Below are positions 48,901 through 58,060 of a stretch of 64,000 bases of DNA, piece by piece. How positions within the stretch are numbered: position 1 is the first letter of the stretch; each line of letters starts with the position of its first letter. Source of the stretch: Turritopsis dohrnii (Eukaryota > Cnidaria > Hydrozoa > Anthoathecata > Oceaniidae). The DNA lies in NCBI GenBank assembly GCA_027922465.2, contig BQMF02000017.1, positions 1,488,001 to 1,552,000 of the forward strand, in the 5' to 3' direction. The notes beneath the pieces are model-generated. The model was not told the DNA's origin. It made no database searches and saw only the letters and a list, made by a program, of their open reading frames with translations. Both the position numbers and the translations under genes were made by a program.

Positions 48901-49340
48901 TCCTACAAAAATTACATCACAAAAAAGACCAAAAAATAAGAATTCCATCCACATAACATTTATAAATTAATTGGATATTTCCTTCAAAAATGCAATGAGA
49001 ATTTTTGATGCCAACTTTTTGAAACACACTGTAGAATGCATTTAATTACTAGCAAAGATGCATCAACAGGTTCATAGGAAAATGACTGGAAGAATAGCAT
49101 TTATATCATACAACAGTTATCAAGTATATATGTATAAGAGGACATACAGTAATGTTTATAAATATCACTGGTCATCTATAACCAGAGATTGGGATCTAGC
49201 CACCTTAATTCACTGGTCCAAGTTTATCTTATCTTGGCAACAAACGTGTATAAAGGTAAACATTATTACCATATTCTCTCTGCAGTAGTTTTATTGCCAG
49301 TACCATTGGTCAACTTTGATAATATCACAACTGCTTTCAT
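33917..49340 (-). CDS. GLT1D1: Glycosyltransferase 1 domain-containing protein 1 (GLT1D1), at least 11 exons
   Basis: Recognised exons, 5' to 3': 49270-49340 (MKAVVILSKLTNGTGNKTTA), 48383-48528, 48167-48269 (YAVIFGGTDLN), about 44890-44941 (YLISFNDVMKSMAKERW), 39272-39330, 38913-38942, 38753-38822 (VFIMVGGIRPVKDVLYVVDV), 37169-37212, 36702-36822 (ALLNSSVSEGMASAILE), 34869-34967 (AMYLGVPVIARRNEGNAAL) and 33917-34066 (C-terminus). Order and spacing follow human GLT1D1 (about 346 aa). The SEGM...ILEAM segment is the donor-binding E-x7-E motif of GT4 enzymes (GT-B fold). Substrates are not well established for the family. The exons found give about 315 aa. One small exon between 37212 and 38753 was not located (expected to encode the V-G-P strand), and the exact donor at 44890 is ambiguous. 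Most other junctions agree in phase. A copia retrotransposon occupies the intron 39331-44889. Confidence 0.87.
34325..34630 (-). mobile_element. tRNA-derived SINE in GLT1D1 intron
   Basis: Read on the minus strand, the head has GCCTTAGTATAGTGGTTATC (A-box region) and GGGGTTCAATTCCCC (B box plus T-stem). It is followed by about 200 bp of body and a short ATT-type tail near 34320. The anticodon-stem region does not fold well enough to call a tRNA gene. Confidence 0.65.
35491..36510. mobile_element. TIR element (outer), host of a nested MITE
   Basis: Inverted ends AAGGCGGTTTTCCACT continue through TTCCGCGGACAG on the left and the matching inverted words on the right (CTGTCCGCGGAGAATTTTC). The arms are about 42 bp. 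I could not read a clear target duplication. It carries the second element at 35777-36171. Confidence 0.7.
35777..36171. mobile_element. TIR element (inner), Harbinger-like ends
   Basis: Ends GGGGCTGTTCATATGGAGG and the exact inverted counterpart, continuing into GTGAGCTGGCC and AACCGGGCT. The arms are about 45 bp. Flanks are GAA and TAA, compatible with a degraded 3-bp target duplication. The interior is made of further inverted copies of GTGAGCT and CCGGGCT words. Confidence 0.75.
36937..37084. mobile_element. pogo/Tigger-like MITE
   Basis: The left end is CAGTCGAACTTCTATAATTC preceded by TA. The right end, read inward, is CAGTGAACTCTCTCTAATTC. Internal ATAATTCGAAC words repeat. CAGT-starting ends with TA targets are typical of pogo/Tigger elements. 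Diverged relatives are visible at about 37665-37760 and 51770-51920. Confidence 0.6.
37276..37372 (-). repeat. Short fold-back repeat, inverted copy
   Basis: Inverted family copy with TGCACTCCTTCGCAG at its right side and GTCCCTGCGACGG at its left. See 10860-10950. Another, direct copy lies at 37922-38016. Confidence 0.65.
38971..39016. repeat. (CAAA)n microsatellite
   Basis: About eleven copies of the tetranucleotide in a GLT1D1 intron. Confidence 0.9.
39958..40181 (+). repeat. Left (5') LTR of copia element
   Basis: Bounded by TG...CA. It contains a TATATATATA box-like stretch at about 40093-40105 that could serve as promoter, and AATAAA-type words near the 3' end. Confidence 0.93.
40182..40196 (+). 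promoter_or_regulatory. Primer binding site, initiator-tRNA-Met internal (half-tRNA) type
   Basis: GGTTTATGGGCCCAG lies directly after the left LTR. It is complementary, with one mismatch, to the anticodon stem-loop of metazoan initiator tRNA-Met (CTGGGCCCATAACCC), not to a tRNA 3' end. Drosophila copia is known to prime with a 5' half-molecule of this tRNA. Confidence 0.75.
40384..43740 (+). pseudogene. copia gag-pol polyprotein, frameshifted, with stops and a deletion
   Basis: The start is ATG 40384. The Gag part has FLIKPLNGTNYATWK and the zinc knuckle CHHCGKIGHIKREC (41012-41053). Protease: WIVDSGATCHMC. Pre-integrase: DIWHRRYGHLS. Integrase core: HSDVCG, FIDDKSRYVWVH, RTDNGGEYT, then NGVAE followed by an in-frame stop at 42132. 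Reverse transcriptase: ARLVAQGYNQ, LDIGTAFLNGELEE and YVDDIVLAG (active site intact). RNase H tail: EDNQSAIAMTKN ... IADIMTKGI. The frame is broken near 40710, 41390 and 42050, and stop codons lie near 42132, 42623, 42954 and 43058. A segment of roughly 100 or more residues expected between the RT end (VATPMHHKN, about 43500) and WLRRLMSEMG is missing. The copy cannot encode a working polyprotein. Confidence 0.93.
43811..44034 (+). repeat. Right (3') LTR of copia element
   Basis: Same length as the left LTR, with four substitutions, ending TTTTTCAACA before the GTAAA duplication. Confidence 0.93.
45905..46165 (+). pseudogene. Decayed acidic ORF with Cys-rich relic
   Basis: MSENSSEEESDVLSEDEE starts at 45905 and is broken by a stop at 46006. 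Downstream frames contain RVGNKQFANV and MCCKEVYAIEDDKF. These resemble the acidic N-terminus and Cys-rich domain of P2X7-C-terminus-like proteins that are abundant in invertebrate genomes. Several frame changes are needed. The assignment is weak. Confidence 0.3.
47014..47350 (-). pseudogene. THAP zinc-finger domain fragment
   Basis: The minus strand reads VVCRDHFHEDCFE then LKTGAVPTIF, the C-terminal half of a THAP domain (C-x-x-HF, and AVPTIF box). Upstream in another frame it reads YFRFPDLVKEQQRAKRWL, matching the N-terminal THAP segment. A frameshift near 47250 and the apparent loss of the first Cys pair mark it as decayed. THAP domains occur in P-element-type transposases and host regulators. 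Confidence 0.6.
47746..47805. repeat. (ACTAT)n microsatellite
   Basis: About twelve perfect pentanucleotide copies in the GLT1D1 intron upstream of the copia-bearing intron. Confidence 0.9.
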
Positions 49341-50454
49341 GAATCTCCCACAACATGTATACCCTAGCTAATAGCAGAAGTTTCAATTTGATTGACGGTC
49401 TGCTGGACGGATTTTGGAAGGTCGCTCAGCAATGGACTAGGAAGACTGATGATACAAGCTTGTACTGTAAAGTGGGGGAGTCACTTGAGATAGCAAGGCA
49501 ATTTGGGATACTGATTATAACTCATTTTAGACATATGTACCTACATACCCTTTCTTATTTCCTTCGGAACATAATAAAAATAGCTAGATGGTCTTGTATT
49601 ATATATCTCCGAAGCGATATTGAACAAAGGGCATTCCAAAATAAATTGATGAAAAGGAGTGAAAATAGACCTTGAATTAAAGCAATGTGTTATACAATGG
49701 TTTAATGTAACGAAAAACAATGTGAAGAAATAATTGTTGTTGTTATTATGCGTTTTTTCACTCACGACACACAACCTTCAATTACCCGGGTGGAGGGCGA
49801 CAATGAACTTTAACACGCCTTCGGATTCTACGGAGGCGGAGTTTTTCGTCGTATGCGCAACAACAAGGTGTGGTCCTTTTTTGAATGGGTCTCTTTTTTT
49901 AGTGCCTTTTTTATGTTATGCGCATCAACCTTATTCTATTAGCCTGCTAATTCTCTTTTTTATCTGATTTTATTGTATGTTTTAAATAGAATATATGACA
50001 GGTGTGGTCTTGGTATGTAACACATCTCCGTAACTTAAGCAAACTTTGAAGGAGGAAAAAGTGAAAAAATTGAGGTATGGCCTTCTTGAAAAAAGGTCGT
50101 TCTTTTTGTCTAAAGAGGCTTACCATAAAAGTTTTAGTCGGATAAGGGCAATACATCGAGATGTTAGGGAAAAAATTAGACTAATGTTTTCCTAGTAGGC
50201 GTGGGCTTTATGTAACGTGTACACGCGCAACAATACTTTTGTGGATTGTTGTTATGAAAACGGAAAAAAAGCGATCAACAACCAGGTGTGTTTTAGAGCG
50301 TACTTACACTGCTGTTTTTGTAAAATTTTCCATCATCATTTCAGCCTTGGTCTCATTATTTCGAAACGTCATCATTTTCAAACTTGAAAACGAGGTTAAA
50401 GCTGCTACCTATGATTTAATTTATGATGGGCTAACAGCTTGTTGATATTTCCTG

Positions 50455-50548
50455 CCAACGTCGAACCCAGGGTCCCTTGCCTTTTCTATATGGATAGCCG
50501 CTATCCGTATATCGAAAAGGCAAGAGACCCTGGGTTGTTCGAGGTTGA
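50455..50548. repeat. Long near-perfect palindrome (hairpin MITE)
   Basis: The arms read CGAACCCAGGGTCCCTTGCC then TTTTCTATATGGATAGC and pair with the downstream arm, with only a few mismatches and almost no loop. A diverged copy is at 9190-9285. Confidence 0.8.
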
Positions 50549-50644
50549 TTTCCTGCGACATTTTGAATATGGCTATTCTTCTTTTGAACTCTTCTTCAGA
50601 TAAATGTCCCATCATTTAAGAATCGACCCTCCCCAAATGGGCAT

Positions 50645-50733
50645 ATGTTGAAAACCACTGCAAAGGAGTACAATTCTATAGACCAAAACCCACCACTATT
50701 TCAATAAAAATGCTCTTCATCGCAGGTGGCTTT
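50645..50733 (+). repeat. Short fold-back repeat, family copy
   Basis: CACTGCAAAGGAGTACAATT on the left and GCTCTTCATCGCAG on the right. See 10860-10950. Confidence 0.6.
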
Positions 50734-51069
50734 TGGGCGATTTTGCTCACTTTGCTCTCATCCAACAGCGAGTTTTTCTTCATCGTAATAAACAGTTGTT
50801 GATAATGCTTTATTTGAGCTGTTTCTGTATTTGTGCAAGCGAACATTAAAAATATCAAAAAACGAAATATTTTTTAATTCTCAACACTTTATTACCCGAC
50901 AACACGTATAAATTTTTTGGTTTTTAATTTCGCTAGTATAGCGAAGTATTGGTATCGTCGTTCCATGTATCTCCGTGACATTTTGGACGATCTCACTAAA
51001 GTAAATAATTGCATAAAAAAAGCCATGTCCGAACACACCTTAGCAACAAAATCTTTTGCAGGCTGACTA

Positions 51070-51460
51070 ACGGGCTAAATTTGGGCCAAATTATGAAAGT
51101 TCTCCAATTTTCATAAAAATTTGCACGAATCACAATTGAAAGGTACCGATTTCGAATTTGACAGTCATTTTGTCAAATTTGGCCAAAATTGGGCAATTCG
51201 GGCCAAATTTGGACCAAATTATGAAAGTTCTCCAATTTTCATAAAAATTTGCACAAAGCACAATTGAAAGGTGCCGATTTCGAATTTGACAGCCATTTTG
51301 TTAAATTTGGCCAAAATTGGGCAATTCGGGCCAAATTTGGACCAAATTATGAAAGTTCTCCAATTTTTATAAAAATTTGCACAAAGCACAAGTGAATGGT
51401 GCTGATTTCGAATTTGACAGTCATTTTGTCAAATTTGCCCAAAATTTGGCAATTTGGCAA
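51070..51460. repeat. 128-bp tandem repeat, three copies
   Basis: TTATGAAAGTTCTCCAATTT starts at 51091, 51219 and 51347, an exact 128-bp period. Each unit contains GATTTCGAATTTGACAG and GGCCAAAATTGGGCAATTCG. The third unit is diverged at its end. Confidence 0.9.
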
Positions 51461-52199
51461 TGCTATATTGAGAATGTTTTATAATTGTTGAGAGTAGATT
51501 TGTGTAATTGTGACACCATCCTGAAGACTTTAAGACAAATTTGAGACGAATAAGTTTTGATTTATTTGTTTTGTATAATTGCGAGTTGAAATTCTGCTAC
51601 CGTTATCAATTATTGCATTTCACAGTTTTATGAACAGTATATATTTGTTAGAATTGTGAGATTGCAATATAGCGAAATTTTCGACTTCCAAGTCGTCTTG
51701 TTTGGTTTTGCGAAAAACTACTTCAAAACTTTACTAACGAAACCTTACATTAAAATAGAAAATTACACTCGAAACACCACAATTCGAACTTTTTCTTTTC
51801 CGAACGAATTTCATTAGTTCTTATTTTTTCTTTGTTACCGAACTTCCGTAATTCGTTCTTTTCATAAATCGAACTATTTATTCGGTCCCTTGGGGCTGTA
51901 ATGAAATTAGAGAGTTTTTATTGTGTGCATCGCCTTTAATATCAATCTGCAAAATTTTGAACAAATGAGACTAAGCTCGAACCTCCTTACCCTCCTCACT
52001 TACCCAGATTCAAGGTTTACACTGTAAAGTCTATTGTTTGAATCCTTTCTCACTACACTTGTATTTTTAATAATGATATGTAATTAATATTTTGTAGGAC
52101 TTTCATAGAACTTGCTTTCCCTGCATGGAATTCTATATTCGTCAACCCAAGTCACAAAATATGAAACTTGCGATGTACAATATTATTCTCGGTAAAATA

Positions 52200-52540
52200 A
52201 TATAGGTATATTATTGTTATTATTATTACGAATGTTTACCCAGAATAGCCTCTTCAGTTCCTTAAGGTACTGTTACCAATGAGGTTCCTGCGAAGGAGGT
52301 CCTGGAGCATTTAAAGCCCCCCAGTTGAGGTGCGGAAGGTGTATTAACAGCAACCGCTCTACTAGACAACCATCCTAGACATCATTCCTACTCTCTGCTA
52401 AATGCTAAAGCGGAGAGGAGTGATTCACACTGTTATAGTCGCTGGCATGACTCGGTCGCGGATTGAACCCGTGACCTCTGGAACAGGACACGAGCACTCT
52501 ATCACAGTCGGTATTCCAGCTTCACCCCCTGCTGAAAATC
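52200..52540 (-). mobile_element. tRNA-derived SINE
   Basis: The minus strand begins with a tRNA-like head: GTGATAGAGTGCTC and the B box GGGTTCAATCC near 52462. A body of about 200 bp follows, ending in an ATT-rich tail near 52210-52235. The body differs from the SINE at 34325. Confidence 0.55.
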
Positions 52541-52888
52541 CCAATTCCACCGATTTACTGGCCGGTAAAGTTACTGCAGAATAGAAACCCTTATTCAACT
52601 ACTGGCCGGTTTGTTTCAGTGGAAGTGCTACTGGAGCACTTCTCTTGAAAGGTCACTCATAGATTATTGTTTTCTTCATAAGAGTAAACACAAATAAATC
52701 AATAAATTTAGACATTTTAACAAAAGGAAACTGGAACTAGAAAACTTCAGTTGAGTAGTTGACGTCACATTTATAAAACTTAATTTAACGTCATAGGCTC
52801 CGATGATAATTCATTCGTTGCTTTGTTGAAGTTTACACGAATTGAAGTTTTCTTTTGTGAGAAACGGAAGATTTTTTTTACTTACAAA

Positions 52889-54226
52889 ATGGTTGTAAAG
52901 ACCTTTTCTGCCAAGGAAAATTATTACTCGGTACTTCGTACATTTCCGTACTGGTCACGTGAAGTCATGGACACAAGTCCATATACGGAATTGATGTTAT
53001 TGAGGGGTAGCGTGGACTCTCTGACATCTCTGCACCCAGGTGCTGTTTCTTTCACAGCGGGAAAGACACATCATATTGTCAAAGAGGTGGTCGATGCAAA
53101 CAACGACCCCGTCCACGAATTGAAAATCCGCCAGCTCGACCCAGGGGCTGCTTCGTTCGCAGCGGGAAAGACACATCATACTGTCAAAGAGGTGGTCGAT
53201 ACAAACAACGACCCCGTCCACGAATTGAAAATTCGCCAGCTGGACCCACGTGCTGTTTCGTTCACAGCGGGAAAGACACGTCATATTGTCAAAGAGGTGG
53301 TCGATGCAAACAACGACCCCGTCCACAAATTGAAAATCCACCAGCTGGACCCAGGTGCTGTTTCGTTCACAGCGGGAAAGACACGTCATATTGTCAAAGA
53401 GGTGGTCGATACAAACAACGACCCCGTCCACGAATTGAAAATCCGCCAGCTGGATCCAGGTGCTGTTCCATTCACAGCGAAAAAGACACGTCATATTGTC
53501 AAAGAGGTGGTCGATGCAAACAACGACCCCGTCCACGAATTGAAAATTCGCCAGCTGGACCCAGGTGCTGTTTCGTTCACAGCGGGAAAGACACGTCATA
53601 TTGTCAAAGAGGTGGTCGATGCAAACAACGACCCCGTCCACAAATTGAAAATCCACCAGCTCGACCCAGGTGCTGTTTCGTTCATAGCGGGAAAGACACG
53701 TCATATTGTCAAAGAGGTGGTCGATACAAACAACGACCCCGTCCACGAATTGAAAATTCGCCAGCTGGACCCAGGGGCTGTTTCATTCACAGCGAAAAAG
53801 ACACGTCATATTGTCAAAGAGGTGGTCGATGCAAACAACGACCCCGTCCACGAATTGAAAATCCGCCAGCTGGATCCAGGTGCTGTTCCATTCACAGCGA
53901 AAAAGACACGTCATATTATCAAAGAGGTGGTCGATGCAAACAACGACCCCGTCCACGAATTGAAAATTCGCCAGCTGGACCCAGGTGCTGTTTCGTTCAC
54001 AGCGGGAAAGACCAGTCATACTGTCAAAGAGGTGGTCGATACAAACAACGACATATTTCACAAAATTGGAAAAACTGTTGTTCCTAAAATTGCGAAGTGC
54101 GTTACATTTAGTGACGAAACGCAAGAATACATTTACGTTAAAGGATCTCGCATAGTAAAACGTAAAAACATGTTTTATAGATTATCGAAGTGGATTCGTA
54201 GAAAAATAAAAAACATCAATATTTAA
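52889..54226 (+). CDS. Tandem-repeat protein with C-terminal PP1-docking-like motif, unknown function
   Basis: The 445-aa ORF starts at ATG 52889 in an AAAATGG context. The N-terminal 48 residues (MVVKTFSAKENYYSVLRTFP...) are unique. Residues 49-390 are ten 35-aa repeats (105 bp each, 53033-54052, the last partial), with the core GAVSFTAGKTRHIVKEVVD followed by NNDPVHELKIRQLDP. The basic C-terminus contains KCVTFSDETQEYIYV and ends RKIKNINI. KCVTF fits the RVxF docking motif for protein phosphatase 1. VTFS followed by a mixed strand resembles the PPP1R15 (GADD34/CReP) PP1-binding segment, and the VSF core of each repeat looks related. The GPW/W-rich part of PPP1R15 is not evident, so homology is unproven. 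The frame is kept through all repeats, arguing that it is translated. No signal peptide, membrane segment or intron is seen. Confidence 0.6.
   Translation: MVVKTFSAKENYYSVLRTFPYWSREVMDTSPYTELMLLRGSVDSLTSLHPGAVSFTAGKTHHIVKEVVDANNDPVHELKIRQLDPGAASFAAGKTHHTVKEVVDTNNDPVHELKIRQLDPRAVSFTAGKTRHIVKEVVDANNDPVHKLKIHQLDPGAVSFTAGKTRHIVKEVVDTNNDPVHELKIRQLDPGAVPFTAKKTRHIVKEVVDANNDPVHELKIRQLDPGAVSFTAGKTRHIVKEVVDANNDPVHKLKIHQLDPGAVSFIAGKTRHIVKEVVDTNNDPVHELKIRQLDPGAVSFTAKKTRHIVKEVVDANNDPVHELKIRQLDPGAVPFTAKKTRHIIKEVVDANNDPVHELKIRQLDPGAVSFTAGKTSHTVKEVVDTNNDIFHKIGKTVVPKIAKCVTFSDETQEYIYVKGSRIVKRKNMFYRLSKWIRRKIKNINI
53033..54052 (+). repeat. 105-bp coding tandem repeat, ten copies
   Basis: Units are about 90-99% alike. 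A higher-order period of three units is visible: unit 3 resembles 6 (HKLKIHQL), unit 4 resembles 7 (DTNND), and unit 5 resembles 8 and 9 (FTAKK). This implies unequal exchange of 315-bp blocks. Confidence 0.95.
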
Positions 54227-55769
54227 CATCTCAAATGTGTTGTTTTGAAACGTCCGTGGGTACACTATCTAAAAGGTTTTTTTCCCTCAACGAAATTGTA
54301 TAAAGGTAATGAGGATTTCAGAATAAGTATATGTATGAATAATGAATGTTAAAACAGGAGAAGTATGAAAATGTAAAGCGCACTGAACTTTGAGCACAGA
54401 AAAATACTGGATTGAGGCAAGACAACTCTTCATCAACTTCGCCACAGGGTTCGAAGTTGTCTCTTTGCGAGCGGTCAACGTCTCACTATCTCCCTCAGCG
54501 AACTCAAACTCTGTTGCAGTCTAAACTGTGTTGCATTCTGGTGATACACGACAACCACAAGTTGTATATCATATTTCATAATAATAAAATAGACGGGAAT
54601 AGACATTTTGGAAATACAGCAGATTTTAGCCTCGACTTCAAACCGTACAATAATGACGTTTTTTGAGATAAGAAATGATGCCCGAGGGGAAAATGTTACA
54701 CGAACTTTTTTTATCATTCTTAAATACGTTAATAATTAGTAATTCAATTTCCTCGCTTTTAAGGTTTACATATATACTGGTTTATACTGAAAATCAAAGT
54801 ACAGAAACGTGATGAAACCTTTGGGTGAGTACATTATTATATCAGCATTCCACCCGATTCCACCTAAATTTATCATATCTATCCAGGAAAAAACTGCAAA
54901 ATTTCAACCTTCAAAGCTTCAGTAGATGACATACATACATTGGTACCTTTAGTTAAAGAACGAAGAGGAAAGGCATTCTTTTGGGGGATGTTTAAAAAAG
55001 GACAAAAATGTTACAATTTATAGTATTTATAGTTTATTCGCAACTCATGTGAATCTTTTGAATGTAAAAAGTCTTTTTTCACAACTTAAACATTATTGAC
55101 ACACCCAAAATTGGCTTCTAATGTTTTCCCATATTGGTGAATTTAGGGAACACAAGCAAAAGTTTTAACTATTCCTTATTTATTATCATGTGCTCCTTTA
55201 TGCGAGTTGCTTTCCAAGATTGGAACGTGCTATTTAATGCCTTTGCACATAATGGCCAATCAAGGCTTGACATTTAATTCTTCTGCTTTTACTCGTGATC
55301 AATTTTTTGGGCGGAGGTGAAAAAAAGGAACAAACACAAAAACGGCAAAGTTTCGTTCCTTAAGAAACAAAGGATTGGTGGAACGGATAATGCCACTTTC
55401 TTTCCAGGTAAAGTTCATGGTTAAATACGAATGCTAAATTTGCATCTGAACCGGGTTCTATTTTTATGCGGAAGTTATAATAAGCAGTTTACTAAAGACA
55501 GTCTATTACGCTGAGTGTATTTCCCTTTATGATGAATCTTTAGTCAACAGTTCTTAATGTACTCTTTTTTGTCACACTTCTTCAATTCTTTGGACTTTGT
55601 TATCGAATGAGAAAGAGCTATAAATTCAGAAGTATGTCAGAAGTATGGCTTGAAGTATAGAGAATAGAAAAAGTATAAGGCATTTTGAGAACAAAATACT
55701 TTTCTTATGTTCTTTTGCTTGTTACAAGAATAATCTTTACAAATTTTTTTTACAAAATTTTTTTCTAAA
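54227..55769. other. Intergenic, nothing recognised
   Basis: AT-rich, with no repeats of note apart from a weak MULE-like MITE fragment near 54800. The ORFs at 54412-54666 and 54475-54717 (antisense to each other) look like chance. Confidence 0.5.
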
Positions 55770-57250
55770 CGTTTTTCGTTTTTGTATGGACGCTAAACTT
55801 GTCAATGAGTTTTTTGAGTTGATCTTCCTTCGTTAAAACCTTTTCGACTTCATTCTTTAATAAGCCCCCGACCGATAATCTGGTTTCCGAAGTGACTCCA
55901 AATGATTGATTTATCGTTTTCAGAAAATTTTACGCGATCTTTTTGCATACGACTGGTCGTAGAAAACGTTGTGGACTAAGTATCATCGGCAGTGATGTTA
56001 TTAAGTTCGCTGATACCTCCGTCAGATTGGACATCTAAAATTAAGTATAATGCTTTTTATTTAACCTCTTCCATAAAGTTTCTATTAGCATTTCTTTCAG
56101 ATTGAGTAGTCATGGATTTTGTCAGCTATAATTGAGAACTCAGAATTTACCTCCTTCTGGGTTTTCGTTAACCTCATGACCATCCTGCTTCATCAGGTAA
56201 CGTAGCTTGTCTCTTGTCTTTTGGTCGTTACGTAGTCAAAACGGGGTAGATGTTTTTCTTGGCTCGTATATCTGTTAATGTCACCTTTCCTCGAGTCAAA
56301 TCCTCTTTAAAGATTCCTCGAAGAAACGTTTCTTATTCTTCATTAAGGTTTTCTTGATTGAGCGTGTGTCTCAACATTGATCTAAGAAGGCCGCTTGTCT
56401 CAGCAGCCTTCTTCGGTTTGTCACTCAGGTAGTAAATCTTCTTTGCAATCTCCTTCGAGTGACTCATAAGATTAGCCAAAACGTTCTTTTCCAGGGCAAC
56501 TATCATGGGTTCTGGAAACACATGATTTACGTATTAACGTGGCGTTCATTCTCATTCTGTACGGTGTTTTGCCGATAGCTTTATTCCAAAACGAATTCAG
56601 TTGGCCAGTGACCATAGAGGACAAAAGTTTATTTCCAGCCCAACTTACAAACATGGTCGACTCCGGGCTCGAATCAATTCCATCCAGCCTGTTTCTAAAG
56701 TGAGCAATATATATAGGTTTTGCACGCCTGATGTAATTCCAGTGAATAGCATAGATTTGCAGAGCCAGCTGTCACAATGGTCTTATGTTGAAATACGCGG
56801 ACCATGAAAGTTTGTCCTTGACACTTTCCAAGGTTAGAGTCTTTGAGAGTTATGTTGGCTATTGCACCAGTTCTTGAGCCATTTTCCAAGCAAAGATAAT
56901 GTGATAATGTAATCACGAAAGAGAGTGAAAAGTTTCAACGTAGCACTCTCATTCGCTGGATGCAAGAGAATACTTTTACATTCAGTTACGATTGCTGATG
57001 CATCCAATCGTTTCACTCCATCGGCAGTTATGAGCTGTGATAAAGATGCCATTTGTTTTTCCCATTTTCGCATATTCGTTTTTTTCTGGTATACAGTTAA
57101 CCAATTGTTCATGATCGCTATCATAACACCACATTCCTTACGTAAATGTTCTGGTATCTCTTGAGGTGATTCACATTTTATGAGCTTGTAAAAGCATCTT
57201 AACGATAAAAGATAACTCTTTATCGTCCCCCCACTTCTTATGCGTTCAAA
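55770..57250 (-). pseudogene. Tyrosine-recombinase-like mobile gene, decayed
   Basis: Read on the minus strand from about 57124, fragments in changing frames keep protein-like order: WEKQMASLSQLITADGVKRL, then NGSRTGAIANITLKDSN, VRVFQHKTIVTAGSANL, FVSWAGNKLLSSMVTGQLNS, RMNATLIRKSCVSRTH, MSHSKEIAKKIYYLSDK, and finally RVKFSENDKSIIWSHFGNQI. The RSGAI/EHKT/NGN/RKS order matches tyrosine-recombinase (phage-integrase fold) domains found in many invertebrate and fish transposon-derived genes: the catalytic Arg in RTGAI, the His-Lys pair in QHKT, and the distal Arg. At least four frame breaks are needed. The exact family (Crypton-like or other) is not determined. Confidence 0.55.
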
Positions 57251-58060
57251 AGGTGCTTAGCCGCTTGTCTCTTATGAGTTTCCTTTAAAATAATGCCACG
57301 AAATCGTTGTCTCCAATACTATTCAAAATACATGCGACTTCAGCTGTATGTTGTTTCGCTGAGCGGAGCGGTTTTCCTTTCCAATCAGCAGTACAGAGCC
57401 ATTTCGTAAAATCTACCATTAAATTTTTTTAACTTTCATCAATGAATTCACATCATCTTCATTTGAAAAGACCTCGATTTGATGCAACCTCGATTTTGGG
57501 CTCAGGGCTGGAGTTGCTAAGCATTTTTAAGAATCCAGGGCTAAATTTGCTTGTAAGGTTGCTTAAAAATCTTGAAATGATAGCTTCGTGTGTTTGTATT
57601 ATTATGACTATTTCTATCAAAGAGTAAGAAAAATGCTTACAATGCACAAATTGACTCATTCTACCCATCTATTACTGGTAATTTTAGTCTGTCTTGATGG
57701 ATAAAAAGAAATTTTATAAAGGTTTACAAGACTCCCTTTAAACTTATGTGATTTTTTTTTTTTGATTTTGTAGATTAAAAAAAAGACTTCAGGCCTTAGG
57801 GTTGCTAAGCAAGTTGCTTATTTTTTTTTTGCCATTTTGAGGGCTGAGCCCTTAGCAACTCGGTTGCTTCCAAAAAAAAAATGTGTAGATAAATAATTTG
57901 AAACTCCTTAAACAGTGGAGAGCAATGGAGATCAAGTAAACAATTTGATTAATTTAATGTTGTATCATTAACTTTAGATAGTCGAAAATATTAAATTTAT
58001 AACTTTACATATGCTGCTTGAGTTCCTTCGAAAAACATGAATGGGACATTTATATATATA
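57251..58060. other. Intergenic, nothing recognised
   Basis: AT-rich, with poly-T and poly-A runs and small repeated words around GTTGCTAAGCAA and TTGCTTA at 57515-57870. No gene. Confidence 0.5.

Larger units (their letters stand above)
49341..52888. other. Intergenic between GLT1D1 and the repeat protein gene
   Basis: No confident gene. It holds a near-perfect hairpin (50455-50548), a fold-back repeat copy (50645-50733), a 128-bp tandem repeat (51070-51460), a diverged pogo-like repeat (51770-51920), a MULE-like MITE core (about 51965-52055, inverted) and a SINE (52200-52540). Confidence 0.5.

Noticed and set aside
52997..53746. 249-codon antisense ORF (and another at 53783-54124) in the repeat protein region
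   Set aside because: It exists because the 105-bp unit happens to be open in the antisense frame. It lacks a unique N- or C-terminus and disappears outside the repeat.
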